From NCBI GenBank assembly GCA_029432795.1, contig JARNMJ010000008.1, positions 39,770-103,769 on the forward strand: a stretch of 64,000 bases of DNA, written 5' to 3'. The notes below the pieces were generated by a model. That model searched no databases. It was given only the letters and a program-made list of their open reading frames with translations, and was not told the DNA's origin. Position 1 is the stretch's first letter, and each line of letters opens with the position of its first letter. The DNA is from Pontiellaceae bacterium B12219. GTDB lineage: Bacteria > Verrucomicrobiota > Kiritimatiellia > Kiritimatiellales > Pontiellaceae. This document shows, one piece after another, positions 42,338 to 51,108 of this stretch. The position numbers and the translations under genes are program-made.

Positions 42338-43377
42338 AAAAGCGTACCATTCGAGTGCGGGTCTTTGCCTGGGTGGCTACGCATACCATGCTTAACTTTT
42401 TTCTAATTGCGTTGGTCCTGTTCTGTTACGACTTTTACGAATACTGGATGAACCACGGTAATCTGGACGAAGAACTCGAAGAAATGCTGGTGGTGTTGAT
42501 TGTGATGGCCATACTTCTGCCGGTGAGTCTTGGGGGAGCCTGGGCTGTTTCGCGGCGGTTGCTGCGCCCCTGGCGTGACCTGTTGCTGCAGGCGGAGCAC
42601 ATCAGTAATGATCGGTTGGATGACCGGATTGCCGTGGTGAATCAGGAAGATGAAATCGGGCGGCTGGCTGCAACATTGAATCAGACGTTTGACCGCTATC
42701 AAACCCTGCTCGACCGCATGCAGCGGTTTAACTACGATGCGTCACATCAGCTGCGAAACCCATTAGCCGCCATTCGGACCAGCGGGGAGGTCTGTTTGAA
42801 GCATGATCGGTCGGCTGCGGAATATCGTTCCGTGATCGGCGGGATGCTTGAAGATGCCGGCCGTCTGAACCGGACGGTGGATCAGCTTCTGCTATTGGCC
42901 CGAACTGCCGGAGATCTCGATGAGTGCCGCAAACGGGTGTCAATCAATACCATTGCTGAAGATGTGGTTCGCGAGGCCCAGGTGATTGGTGAGCTGAAGG
43001 GAATTTCAGTCGCGTTGTCGGCTACAGAAGAATCGATGATGGCGGAGGTGATTCCGGATTTGCTGCGCGAGGCGTTAGCGAACCTCCTTGATAATGCGTT
43101 GAAATATTCGCCCGAAAAGGGGGAAATTTTAATTCGGATTATGCGGCCGGATTCGCGGGTGATACGGATTTCCGTAAGTGATTCCGGTGCGGGATTGACG
43201 CCCGGGCAAAAGGCTCGGATTTTCAGACCTTTTATGCGGGGAACCAGAAAGAATGGCGAGAGTGTGGGCCTGGGGCTGGCTATTGTTGCTGATATTTGCC
43301 GTGCGCATCAGGCCCGTTTCGGCGTCGATGACAACGCCGGCCAGGACTGCTGTTTCTGGATTGAATTACCCGGATAA
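42334..43377 (+). CDS. Membrane sensor histidine kinase
   Basis: A 347-residue kinase with two membrane helices (about 15-32 and 50-70) flanking a very short periplasmic loop rich in acidic residues (NHGNLDEELEE), then a HAMP-like segment, the H box DASHQLRNPLAAIR, N box EALANLLDNALKYSP, and G boxes SDSGAGL and GESVGLGLAIV. The small loop suggests it senses the membrane or a partner rather than a free ligand. Its ATG overlaps the regulator's stop (ATGA), so it is the cognate kinase. A link to the divergent lipid operon is plausible but unproven. Confidence 0.93.
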   Translation: MKKRTIRVRVFAWVATHTMLNFFLIALVLFCYDFYEYWMNHGNLDEELEEMLVVLIVMAILLPVSLGGAWAVSRRLLRPWRDLLLQAEHISNDRLDDRIAVVNQEDEIGRLAATLNQTFDRYQTLLDRMQRFNYDASHQLRNPLAAIRTSGEVCLKHDRSAAEYRSVIGGMLEDAGRLNRTVDQLLLLARTAGDLDECRKRVSINTIAEDVVREAQVIGELKGISVALSATEESMMAEVIPDLLREALANLLDNALKYSPEKGEILIRIMRPDSRVIRISVSDSGAGLTPGQKARIFRPFMRGTRKNGESVGLGLAIVADICRAHQARFGVDDNAGQDCCFWIELPG

Positions 43378-43390
43378 CAGAATCTGTTCT

Positions 43391-44332
43391 CTAAATGCCC
43401 ATGCCGTGTCCGTGCACCTCGCGGGTGCGGATGACGGTTCCTTCTTCTGTTCGTGTGACCAGACTGCGGGGCGGAGTGCTTTTCATCAGGAAAACGTTAC
43501 CGGCCACCGTGGAGCCTTTACCGATGACCGTATCGCCGCCGAGAATGGTGCTGTTGGCATAGACCACCACATCGTCTTCCACGGTGGGGTGGCGCTGAAT
43601 GTGTTTAATTGGCCGGCCGTGTTCGTCGAGCGGGAAACTTTTTGCACCAAGGGTGACGCCCTGATACAGCTTCACATTGTCGCCGATATGGCAGGTTTCC
43701 CCGATCACCACGCCGGTTCCGTGGTCGATGAAGAAGCCTTTGCCGATGGAGGCTCCGGGATGGATGTCGATTCCTGTGAGGGAATGGGTGTATTCACTCA
43801 TAATGCGGGGAATCAGAGGAACATCTAATTTGTAGAATTCATGTGCAATGCGGTGCGAAGTGATGGCAACGAGGCCGGGATAGGCCAGTTTGACTTCGGC
43901 ATAACTCAGGGCCGCCGGGTCGCCGTTATAGGCGGCTTTGACGTCTTCCACTAACAACGTCCGGATTTCCGGGAGCTTTGAGAGAAAGGTGTTCACGATT
44001 TCGGTGGAGGCGGCAAACAGATTGTCGACCGGTGTTTTTTCGTCTTGCAGATAGGCCGCTCCCATCCAGCGGAAGGGCAGGGCTTTTTCAATTTCCTGTT
44101 CGAGAATCTCGGCCGTATTTTTCAGCTGTTTAATAAAGAAGCTCTTAAAGCAGGCCGGTTCGGGAATATGGCGTCCCGGAAAAAGAACATCGGAAAGCAG
44201 ACGGAGTGCTTCGATCACCTGATCGATTTCGGGGTGGGCCCAGAGCGGGCGGTCCGGCAGGTCCGTTTCTTCCTGGGTATAGAGCGGGATCAGCTGGTCT
44301 GCAGTTTCTTCAATTTTTTTGATCGTATTCAT
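43391..44332 (-). CDS. cysE: Serine O-acetyltransferase
   Basis: A 313-residue enzyme making O-acetylserine for cysteine synthesis. The C-terminal left-handed helix carries the family core: HPGASIGKGFFIDHGTGVVIGE, TCHIGDNVKLYQGVTLGAK and the HIQRHPTVEDDVVVYANSTILGG repeats. The N-terminal helical domain is longer than in E. coli CysE (273 residues), as in the EpsC-type enzymes. AGGAA precedes the start. It converges with the histidine kinase gene and is divergent from thrC. Confidence 0.92.
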   Translation of the reverse strand: MNTIKKIEETADQLIPLYTQEETDLPDRPLWAHPEIDQVIEALRLLSDVLFPGRHIPEPACFKSFFIKQLKNTAEILEQEIEKALPFRWMGAAYLQDEKTPVDNLFAASTEIVNTFLSKLPEIRTLLVEDVKAAYNGDPAALSYAEVKLAYPGLVAITSHRIAHEFYKLDVPLIPRIMSEYTHSLTGIDIHPGASIGKGFFIDHGTGVVIGETCHIGDNVKLYQGVTLGAKSFPLDEHGRPIKHIQRHPTVEDDVVVYANSTILGGDTVIGKGSTVAGNVFLMKSTPPRSLVTRTEEGTVIRTREVHGHGMGI

Positions 44333-44473
44333 AGCAAGGTTCCTAAGTCGGTAAAGCGGTCAACAAGCTAACGCTCGGACCGTGGAGAGGCAAAATGAAT
44401 CTTCGGCTTTTATACATATCAGGAAGCGATACAGATGCTTGATTTATGCATATATTTGCATTCGCCGTTTCGG

Positions 44474-44503
44474 TTGAGATGCGGTTTGGGTATCCTTTAT
44501 AAA
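44474..44503 (+). promoter_or_regulatory. Candidate promoter of thrC
   Basis: TTGAGA and TATAAA are separated by 18 bp. The -10 lies inside a perfect 12-bp palindrome, CCTTTATAAAGG (44494-44505), which also contains the AAGGAG of the leader ORF. If this promoter is used, the leader ORF would start only a few bases into the transcript. Confidence 0.35.
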
Positions 44504-44513
44504 GGAGATGCAA

Positions 44514-44564
44514 ATGGTCAGGAATATCAAACTTTTATCTTTAAAGAAGCCGGATTGTGAATAA
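44514..44564 (+). CDS. Candidate thrC leader peptide
   Basis: A 16-codon ORF, MVRNIKLLSLKKPDCE, with AAAGGAG six bases upstream, an unusually good ribosome site for such a short ORF. An alternative ATG lies two codons earlier. Its last codons run into the left arm of a terminator-like hairpin just before thrC, the layout of an attenuator. The peptide is not rich in Thr or Ile (one Ile, three Leu), so classical threonine sensing is not supported by codon content. Confidence 0.35.
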   Translation: MVRNIKLLSLKKPDCE

Positions 44565-44586
44565 TGATCCGGCCTGATTTTTTTTG
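44549..44586 (+). terminator. Terminator-like hairpin in the thrC leader
   Basis: GCCGGAT/ATCCGGC is a perfect 7-bp stem with an 11-nt loop, followed after CTGA by eight Ts. It lies 11 bp before the thrC start, so it can only act as an attenuator or as the terminator of the short leader ORF. Confidence 0.6.
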
Positions 44587-44596
44587 AGGAATTGTT

Positions 44597-45976
44597 ATGA
44601 AATACATCAGTACACGCGGGCAGATGGAGCCCATCGAATTTCAGGATGCCGTTATGACGGGGCTTGCGCCGGATGGAGGGCTCCTGTTGCCGGAATCGCT
44701 TCCAGACATTGGAAACAAATTAGACGCCTGGTCGAAACTCTCCTACACCGAGCTGGCTTTTGAGGTCATCAGCCTGTTTGCCACCGATATTCCGGCCGAA
44801 GACCTTAAAAAACTGATTAACGATTCTTATGCCACCTTTGAACATCCCGAAGTCTGTCCGTCGGTCGAAGTGGGCGATTTCCGGATATTGGAACTTTTTC
44901 ACGGGCCGACGCTGGCCTTTAAAGATGTGGCGCTGCAGTTTCTCGGCAACCTTTTTGCCTACATTCTGGAAAAGCGCGGCGGCAAGCTGAACATTCTGGG
45001 CGCCACTTCCGGCGACACCGGCAGCGCAGCGATCCACGGTGTGCGTGGTAAGCCGAACATCAATATTTTCATTATGCATCCGGAAGGGCGCACCAGCCCG
45101 CTGCAGGAAAAGCAGATGACCAGCGTACTCGATGCCAACGTGTTCAATCTCGCGGTCGATGGCTCGTTCGACGACTGCCAGAATATCATGAAAACCACCT
45201 TCGGCGATGTGCCGTTTAAAACGGAGCATGCACTCGGTTCGGTCAACTCCGTCAACTGGGCGCGCGTGCTGGCGCAGACCGTCTACTATTTTTATTCCGC
45301 ATTCCGGACGCTGGAAAAAACCGGTGCCGAATCCGTGCAGTTTGCGGTGCCGACGGGCAACTTCGGCGATATTCTGGCCGGTTATATTGCGCAGCAGATG
45401 GGGCTGCCGATCAGCAAGCTGATTCTGGCCACCAACGAAAACGACATTCTTTCGCGCTTTTTCAATACCGGCATTTACGGAAAAGCGGAAGCGGTTTCAA
45501 CCATCAGCCCATCGATGGATATTCAGGTGGCCAGCAACTTTGAGCGCTATCTCTATTATAAAGTCGGGTGCAATGCCGAAAAGCTGGTTAAATTGATGAA
45601 CGACTTCACGCAAAAGGGTGCGTTGCAGGTTTCGTTGAACGATCGCTTTGTGGTTGATGATCTGTTTGTGGCGGGACGCGGTGATACCGCCGGAACGCTC
45701 GAAACCATCAAACGCTATAAAGAAGAATGTGGCTATGTGCTCGATCCGCACACCGCGGTCGGCGTCCTGGTTGCTGAACAGTTCCGATCACCGGAAGCAC
45801 CAACCATTTGCCTTGCCACGGCGCACCCCGCCAAGTTCACGCAGGCGATCATTGATGCCACCGGCGAAGCGGTGCACCATCCGACGCTCGACGCGCTGGC
45901 CGATGCCGAAACCCGCTGCGACACCATCGCCAACGATGTCGATCTGGTGAAGCAGTATGTGGTGGATCACATCTAG
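44597..45976 (+). CDS. thrC: Threonine synthase
   Basis: A 459-residue PLP enzyme that converts O-phosphohomoserine to threonine. It has the long ThrC form: MKYISTRGQ start, ELFHGPTLAFKDVALQFLGN with the PLP lysine (SFKD-type), GATSGDTGSAAIHGVRG and VPTGNFGDILAGY. GAGGA precedes the ATG. The strict palindrome copy at 44699 is read as LPDIGN near the N-terminus. It stands alone; no hom or thrB is nearby. Confidence 0.95.
   Translation: MKYISTRGQMEPIEFQDAVMTGLAPDGGLLLPESLPDIGNKLDAWSKLSYTELAFEVISLFATDIPAEDLKKLINDSYATFEHPEVCPSVEVGDFRILELFHGPTLAFKDVALQFLGNLFAYILEKRGGKLNILGATSGDTGSAAIHGVRGKPNINIFIMHPEGRTSPLQEKQMTSVLDANVFNLAVDGSFDDCQNIMKTTFGDVPFKTEHALGSVNSVNWARVLAQTVYYFYSAFRTLEKTGAESVQFAVPTGNFGDILAGYIAQQMGLPISKLILATNENDILSRFFNTGIYGKAEAVSTISPSMDIQVASNFERYLYYKVGCNAEKLVKLMNDFTQKGALQVSLNDRFVVDDLFVAGRGDTAGTLETIKRYKEECGYVLDPHTAVGVLVAEQFRSPEAPTICLATAHPAKFTQAIIDATGEAVHHPTLDALADAETRCDTIANDVDLVKQYVVDHI
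44699..44715. repeat. Dispersed palindrome, strict copy in thrC
   Basis: CTTCCAGACATTGGAAA is read as LPDIGN in the N-terminal loop. Confidence 0.75.
44878..44894. repeat. Dispersed palindrome, one-mismatch copy in thrC
   Basis: TTTCCGGATATTGGAAC is read as FRILEL; the C of CCA has become CCG. Confidence 0.4.
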
Positions 45977-45981
45977 GCCGA

Positions 45982-45998
45982 TTTCCAATCTTTGGAAA
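45982..45998. repeat. Dispersed palindrome, strict copy after thrC
   Basis: TTTCCAATCTTTGGAAA starts 6 bp after the thrC stop codon and 58 bp before the LolC/E-like start. Confidence 0.85.
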
Positions 45999-46055
45999 AC
46001 GTTGCTTTCTGGGCGGGGTTTGTCAAAATCCACGGCTTACTTTTATGGAGACCTG

Positions 46056-47318
46056 ATGAGACTGCCTATTTCACTTTTTCTGGCCATTAAATATCTGAAG
46101 CCGAAACGATCGATGGTATCGATCGTGACGGTGTTGACGATGCTGGGGATCATGCTCGGTGTGGCGGTCCTGATTGTGGTGCTTTCGGTGATGACCGGAT
46201 TTGATGATGTGCATAAGGAGCACATGATTAAACTGGATTCTCATATCCAGATCTCGACGCGCGGACAGTCGGCTTTTATTCCGGATCCGGTACTGGAAGT
46301 TTTGGAGGAAATTCCGGAAATCAAGGCTGCTGCTCCGGCGGTGGAGGGATTTGTGATGATGACCCGCTACGGCCAGGCGATCACGGCCGTGCTGCGCGGT
46401 ATTGACCCGGTTTTGGAAAAAGATATTTCCGACATTGAGGCTTATCTGACTGAGGGCGAACTGCCGCTCGACGATGAAACGGTGGTGGTGGGCAGTCGGC
46501 TGGCGATGCAGCTGGGCACGCACGTGGGCGATACACTGACGGTGTATTCACCGCAATGTTTTGTGAGTGAAGACGAAATCCGGCTGCCGGCGGAATTGAC
46601 GGTTTCGGGTATTTTTTCGGTGGATATGTATGAGGTCGATTCGCAGTTTATGATTTCGTCGCTTCCGACGGCGCGCGATGTTTTTGCGGTGGAGCAGGGG
46701 GTTCAGACGCTTCGTATTATTACGGATGATCCGTATAACGTTGCGGCGACCGGTGCGCTGATTCGTTCTAAGCTGGATGAAGCCTCCATGGAGGATCGGA
46801 GCTTGAGCTGGTTCCGTTTTCTGACGATCCGATCGTGGATTGATATTCACCAGAATATGCTGAGTACACTGGCGGTGGAAAAAAATATGATGTTTCTGCT
46901 GCTCTGTTTTATTTCGTTGGTTGCGACGTTCTGCGTGACGATTAACCTGATTACGATGGGGGTGCAGAAAACGGGTGAAATCGGACTGCTGAAAGCGTTG
47001 GGATTTTCGTCGGGAAAAATTGTCGGCATCTTTCTTTTTCTAGGCATTATTCAAGGGGCCTTCGGCTGTGTGCTGGGCGGTTTTCTCGGAATCTGGGTTT
47101 CCGGCAATCTCGACCGTATTCTGAATTTCATGCGGCAGTTCAATCCGAACCTGATGGCGGCGGAGTTTTACCAGTTCAGCCAGATGCCTTCGCGTACCAC
47201 GCCTGAAGATGTGCTTTCGGTCTGCCTGATCGTTTTGCTGTTCAGTGTGTTTGCAGGTGTTCTTCCGGCATTCCGTGCCGCGCGTATGGAGCCGGTTGAC
47301 GCGTTGAGGTATGAATGA
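46056..47318 (+). CDS. LolC/LolE-family ABC transporter permease
   Basis: A 420-residue permease with the MacB/LolC fold: a first membrane helix (VSIVTVLTMLGIMLGVAVLIVVLSVMTGF, about 25-50), a large periplasmic domain (about 55-270) and three C-terminal helices (about 280-310, 325-350, 385-405). The N-terminus LFLAIKYLKPKR matches the LolC/E hallmark 'A-x-R-Y-L-x-x-K'. In Gram-negative bacteria these permeases release lipoproteins to LolA. The ATPase partner LolD is not in the window. GGAG precedes the chosen ATG; the longer frame starts inside thrC. Confidence 0.87.
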   Translation: MRLPISLFLAIKYLKPKRSMVSIVTVLTMLGIMLGVAVLIVVLSVMTGFDDVHKEHMIKLDSHIQISTRGQSAFIPDPVLEVLEEIPEIKAAAPAVEGFVMMTRYGQAITAVLRGIDPVLEKDISDIEAYLTEGELPLDDETVVVGSRLAMQLGTHVGDTLTVYSPQCFVSEDEIRLPAELTVSGIFSVDMYEVDSQFMISSLPTARDVFAVEQGVQTLRIITDDPYNVAATGALIRSKLDEASMEDRSLSWFRFLTIRSWIDIHQNMLSTLAVEKNMMFLLLCFISLVATFCVTINLITMGVQKTGEIGLLKALGFSSGKIVGIFLFLGIIQGAFGCVLGGFLGIWVSGNLDRILNFMRQFNPNLMAAEFYQFSQMPSRTTPEDVLSVCLIVLLFSVFAGVLPAFRAARMEPVDALRYE

Positions 47319-48607
47319 TGCGCTTTATTTCAGTCGGTCTTTCGCTGCTCTTATCCGTGTCGGCGCTGGCGCAGGTGGATGGCGACCCGCTGTATACGAA
47401 TATTTCGGTCAGCAACGAAACTTTCTATGCCTGGCGTCCGTTTTATTCCAGTTCAACGGAGCCGGAGCGCTGGCGAAAGGATTACCTCTGGCCGCTTTAC
47501 ACTAAAAAGGGATTTAAAGAGGAACAGTACAGCCGGTTTTTGTTTTTCGGTTATTCCTCTGATTTTTCGCCGGACACGGATCGCGAGCGAAACTGGCTTG
47601 TGCCGTTTTATTTCCAAGGAACTTCAGCAGCCGGCGAGGATTATCTGGCGGTTTTCCCTTTCGGCGGAACCATCTATGAATTTCTGGGCCGGGATAAAGT
47701 GACCTTCGTTTTGTTTCCGTTTTATGGAACATCTGATATTAATGAAGTGCATACCATCACGGTGTTCTGGCCCTTTGGCTCAAAAGCGGTCGGTGACAAG
47801 GTATACCGTTTTCGCGTGTTCCCGTTTTATGCGAATAACACGCTCGAGGGGGAATTTGTAAAAAAATATTACATGTGGCCGTTTTACAGCACGGTGGACT
47901 ATATTCATGAACGAAATCCCGGCGGCGGCTTTATCCTGTTTCCAATCTATGGAAAAATAAACACGGAGCGCGCGGATAATTATTGGGTGATTCCTCCCTT
48001 TTTCCGCTACATGACCAGTGACGATCAGTGGATTGTTCATGCGCCCTGGCCATTTATTCAGCTGGCCGATGGAATGATGGATAAGCGGATTTTCTGGCCG
48101 TTCTACGGAAAGAAATCGATGGCCGCGCTGACCAAGCAATACATGATCTGGCCCTTCTTCTGGAATAATACATCCCGCTATGCCACCTATGATCAATCCC
48201 GTAAAAAAATTATCCCGTTCGTTTATACCCAGAAAAATGTCGTGACCCAGGAAACGAAGGAGCACGCAGTGGGCGATGTGCTTTCCAACTATTGGAAAAT
48301 CTGGCCGCTCATGAGCTGGGACCGTGTGGATGATAAATCGCGGTTCCGAACCCTGGAACTTTGGCCGATGCGCAATACGCCGGGTATTGAGCGGAACTGG
48401 GCTGCGTGGTGGACGCTGTACACGCGGACGCATGTTGAGGACGAAACCGGGCACAATGTATTATGGGGCGTTTATCGCCAGAAGAAGAGCCTCGGGCACT
48501 TTGAATGGAGCTTGCTCAAAGGCGTGGCGGGCTATAAAAAGACTGGGAACAATCGTCGCTATCGCATTCTGTTTATGTGGGTCGGCGATGAGGAGGAGCA
48601 GCCATAG
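47315..48607 (+). CDS. Secreted repeat protein with W/F-P-F motifs, candidate outer-membrane beta-barrel
   Basis: A 430-residue protein with a signal peptide (RFISVGLSLLLSVSALA). About fifteen short strand-like units repeat the motif [WLFV]-P-[FLI]-[YFG] every 20-40 residues: LWPLYTK, LVPFYFQ, VFPFGGT, LFPFYGT, FWPFGSK, VFPFYAN, MWPFYST, LFPIYGK, APWPFIQ, FWPFYGK, IWPFFWN, LWPMRN. The aromatic-rich alternation is that of membrane beta-hairpins. I recognise no named family. It is coupled to the LolC-like gene (ATGA) and followed by the Mla genes, so an envelope role in lipid transport is likely. Confidence 0.75.
   Translation: MMRFISVGLSLLLSVSALAQVDGDPLYTNISVSNETFYAWRPFYSSSTEPERWRKDYLWPLYTKKGFKEEQYSRFLFFGYSSDFSPDTDRERNWLVPFYFQGTSAAGEDYLAVFPFGGTIYEFLGRDKVTFVLFPFYGTSDINEVHTITVFWPFGSKAVGDKVYRFRVFPFYANNTLEGEFVKKYYMWPFYSTVDYIHERNPGGGFILFPIYGKINTERADNYWVIPPFFRYMTSDDQWIVHAPWPFIQLADGMMDKRIFWPFYGKKSMAALTKQYMIWPFFWNNTSRYATYDQSRKKIIPFVYTQKNVVTQETKEHAVGDVLSNYWKIWPLMSWDRVDDKSRFRTLELWPMRNTPGIERNWAAWWTLYTRTHVEDETGHNVLWGVYRQKKSLGHFEWSLLKGVAGYKKTGNNRRYRILFMWVGDEEEQP
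47939..47955. repeat. Dispersed palindrome, strict copy 1 in the W-P-F repeat gene
   Basis: TTTCCAATCTATGGAAA is read as FPIYGK and forms one of the protein's own repeat motifs. Confidence 0.75.
48282..48298. repeat. Dispersed palindrome, strict copy 2 in the W-P-F repeat gene
   Basis: TTTCCAACTATTGGAAA is read as SNYWK, directly before an IWPL repeat unit. Confidence 0.8.
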
Positions 48608-48627
48608 CCCGTTTATTTACAGATTAT

Positions 48628-49416
48628 ATGAGCTACCCTATTCGTTCTGCTGAACGGATAGGCAGCCGGATTATACAGATACTTCATAACACCGGGCATG
48701 CGATGTTTATGCTGTTGGAAGCAACGTGGTTTGTTCAGTTTGCATTCGGAAAGCGGAGCCGCCATGAAACCGTGACGCAATTGTTCATTACGGGCATTAA
48801 AAGTCTGGCGGTCATCACTGTGGTGGCTTTGTTTACCGGGATGATTCTGGCGTTGCAAACCGGCCTGGAGCTGCGGCGATACGGCCAGGAAGTGTATATC
48901 GGGTCGGCCGTGGCTGTTTCCATGATTCGTGAGATGGGACCGTTTATGACCGGGCTGATTATTGCGGCCAGTGTGGGCTCGGCGATTGCTGCGCAACTGG
49001 GCACAATGACGGTCTCCGAAGAAATTTCCGCTTTGGAAGTCATGAGTATTAATCCCAACCGTTTTCTGGTGATGCCGCGGTTGGTGGCGCTCGCCTTGAT
49101 GATGCCGGTGCTGACGGTTTATACCAATATTCTGGGTATTGTCGGCGGAGCCGTTGTGGGGGCCACTCAGCTGGGTGTTTCGGTGACGTCCTATATGGAC
49201 AACGCCACGCAGTTTGCCACGAATAAGGACCTTTATGTCGGCCTGTTTAAAGCATTCATTTTCGGAATTATTATTACCACCGTATCCTGTCATCAGGGGT
49301 TTATGACGACGGAAGGCGCGGTTGGCGTCGGCAAAGCCACGCGCAGCTCCGTGATTATTTCGTTTCTGGTTATTCTGGTCGTGGGCTATATGGTTACGAG
49401 GTTGTTCTACATATGA
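48628..49416 (+). CDS. mlaE: Phospholipid ABC transporter permease MlaE
   Basis: A 262-residue integral membrane protein of the MlaE/YrbE family with about five helices. Conserved stretches include LFTGMILALQTGLELRRYG, REMGPFMTGLIIAASVGSAIAAQLG and the MTVSEEISALEVM segment that contacts the ATPase. It moves phospholipids between the membranes as part of MlaFEDB. No clear ribosome site is visible, but the gap to the previous gene is only 20 bp. Its stop overlaps the mlaF start (ATGA). Confidence 0.92.
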   Translation: MSYPIRSAERIGSRIIQILHNTGHAMFMLLEATWFVQFAFGKRSRHETVTQLFITGIKSLAVITVVALFTGMILALQTGLELRRYGQEVYIGSAVAVSMIREMGPFMTGLIIAASVGSAIAAQLGTMTVSEEISALEVMSINPNRFLVMPRLVALALMMPVLTVYTNILGIVGGAVVGATQLGVSVTSYMDNATQFATNKDLYVGLFKAFIFGIIITTVSCHQGFMTTEGAVGVGKATRSSVIISFLVILVVGYMVTRLFYI

Positions 49417-50177
49417 TCCGCTTCGATAATGTGACTAAAGTGCTCGGGCGCAAAAAGGTGCTCGATGATATCAGCTTCGAGGTGGGCGAAGGGGAGACCT
49501 TTGTGATTGTCGGCCTTTCCGGAGCCGGTAAAAGTGTAACCCTCAAGCATATGATTCGATTGATGCGTCCGGATTCCGGAACAATTTCCATTGAGGGAGA
49601 AGTGATCAACGATCTGGGGCGCCGTGAGCTGCAGAATATGCGTTCTAAATTCGGGGTTCTGTTCCAGAGTGCGGCCCTGCTGCAGTGGATGAGCGTGCGG
49701 GATAATGTGGCTTTGCCCTTGCGGGAACATACCAAGCTGGATGATACGGAAATCCTGCGCCGGGTAGATGAAAAGCTGGCCTTGCTGTCGCTGGATGATG
49801 CGGGAGATAAATTCCCGGCCGATATTTCCGGAGGAATGCAGAAGCGGGCCGGACTGGCCCGCGCCATTATTATGGATCCTCAAATCGTGCTCTACGATGA
49901 GCCGACCTCGGGACTCGATCCGGTCACCTCCCGACGAATCGACGATTTAATCGTGAATATGCGAAAACAACTGGGTATAACCAGCGTTGTTGTTACGCAT
50001 GATCTGCATAGTGCGCTGGCAATTGGATCGAAAATCATGATGCTGCATAAGGGAAAAATTGTTGAAAATGCAACTCCGGCAGACTTCATGAAGTCGAAAA
50101 ATGAAACCGTGAAGAGTTTTCTCGATTCGCAGTACATTACAAAAAAAGGAAAATGGGAAACGATGAGCCATGAATAA
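49413..50177 (+). CDS. mlaF: Phospholipid ABC transporter ATPase MlaF
   Basis: A 254-residue ABC ATPase with Walker A GLSGAGKSVTLKHM, the signature ISGGMQKRAGLARA, Walker B IVLYDEPTSGLDP and the switch His in VVTHDLHSAL. It energises lipid transport by MlaE. The reading frames of mlaE, mlaF and mlaD all overlap by a few bases, so the three are made in fixed ratio. Confidence 0.94.
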   Translation: MIRFDNVTKVLGRKKVLDDISFEVGEGETFVIVGLSGAGKSVTLKHMIRLMRPDSGTISIEGEVINDLGRRELQNMRSKFGVLFQSAALLQWMSVRDNVALPLREHTKLDDTEILRRVDEKLALLSLDDAGDKFPADISGGMQKRAGLARAIIMDPQIVLYDEPTSGLDPVTSRRIDDLIVNMRKQLGITSVVVTHDLHSALAIGSKIMMLHKGKIVENATPADFMKSKNETVKSFLDSQYITKKGKWETMSHE

Positions 50178-51099
50178 ATTCACGAGGGAAATCAGTGTTG
50201 AAATTCTGGTGGGCCTCTTCATGTTCACCGTGCTCATCGCTCTGAGTATTTTCACGATTGTTCTGAGTCATGAAAAACTGTGGAGCGAGAGCCACTCCTA
50301 TGAATTTGTCTTCACCGAAGTCAGCGGACTGCGGGAGGGCGATGCGGTGTATCTGCGGGGTATGAATGTGGGGCGGGTAAAGCAGACGACGCTTGAAGAT
50401 AATCGCGTACACGTCTATGTGACACTTGATCTTCCGGTTACGCTCCGGCACGGCTACCAGATTGATGTGGTGGACGCCTCCATGCTGGGCGGAAAAATTC
50501 TAAAGATCTATGAGGGGCCGGACGATGCGCCCGTGCTGGGAGAAAATATTACCATTATCGGCAGAAAACCGGTGGATATGATTCAGCAGTTGGGCGAAGC
50601 CGTGGAAGGATTGCAGGAGATGATCAATGCCGTGGCATCCGGTCAGGGCACACTCGGCAAACTGCTGCACGACGATACGATGTATGAAAATATGACCGCC
50701 ATCAGTGAAGATCTTCAGGTTGTGATTGATAAGGTGGCCCGCGGCGAAGGTACCGTGGGTAAACTGCTGAATGATGATTCGGTCTACGACGATGCAGCAG
50801 TTGTTATGGCCAACCTGCGGAGTGTAACCGATCGCATTGCGGCCGGAGAGGGCACCGTGGGCAAGCTGCTCATGGAAGATTCCACGGTATATGAAAACGT
50901 CGACGCAACCATGGTTGCCGTACGGGGTATTACAGAAAGCATCAATGCCGGTGAAGGCACGCTCGGTAAACTGGTGCGCGATGCCAAACTCTACGACGAA
51001 GCCACTTTGCTGGTGGAAGATGTACGCGCCGCGATTGATGACCTTCGGGAAGCGTCGCCCATCACGTCATTCGGCAGTGTGATGTTCGGGGCCTTTTAA
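50170..51099 (+). CDS. mlaD: MCE-domain lipid-binding protein MlaD
   Basis: A 309-residue protein with one N-terminal helix (about 10-33) and one MCE domain (SYEFVFTEVSGLREGDAVYLRG; IDVVDASMLGGKILKIYEG, about 45-130). The C-terminal half has four repeats of a G-[QE]-G-T-[VL]-G-K-L unit, spaced 34-35 residues apart and separated by predicted helices. That tail is much longer than in E. coli MlaD (183 residues) and could form a coiled tube across the periplasm, as in longer MCE proteins (inference). Confidence 0.9.
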   Translation: MNKFTREISVEILVGLFMFTVLIALSIFTIVLSHEKLWSESHSYEFVFTEVSGLREGDAVYLRGMNVGRVKQTTLEDNRVHVYVTLDLPVTLRHGYQIDVVDASMLGGKILKIYEGPDDAPVLGENITIIGRKPVDMIQQLGEAVEGLQEMINAVASGQGTLGKLLHDDTMYENMTAISEDLQVVIDKVARGEGTVGKLLNDDSVYDDAAVVMANLRSVTDRIAAGEGTVGKLLMEDSTVYENVDATMVAVRGITESINAGEGTLGKLVRDAKLYDEATLLVEDVRAAIDDLREASPITSFGSVMFGAF

Positions 51100-51108
51100 G
51101 GAGAAAGC

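Noticed and set aside
44446..44461. ATGCA-N6-TGCAT inverted repeat between cysE and thrC
   Set aside because: Only 5-bp arms in AT-rich sequence; likely by chance.
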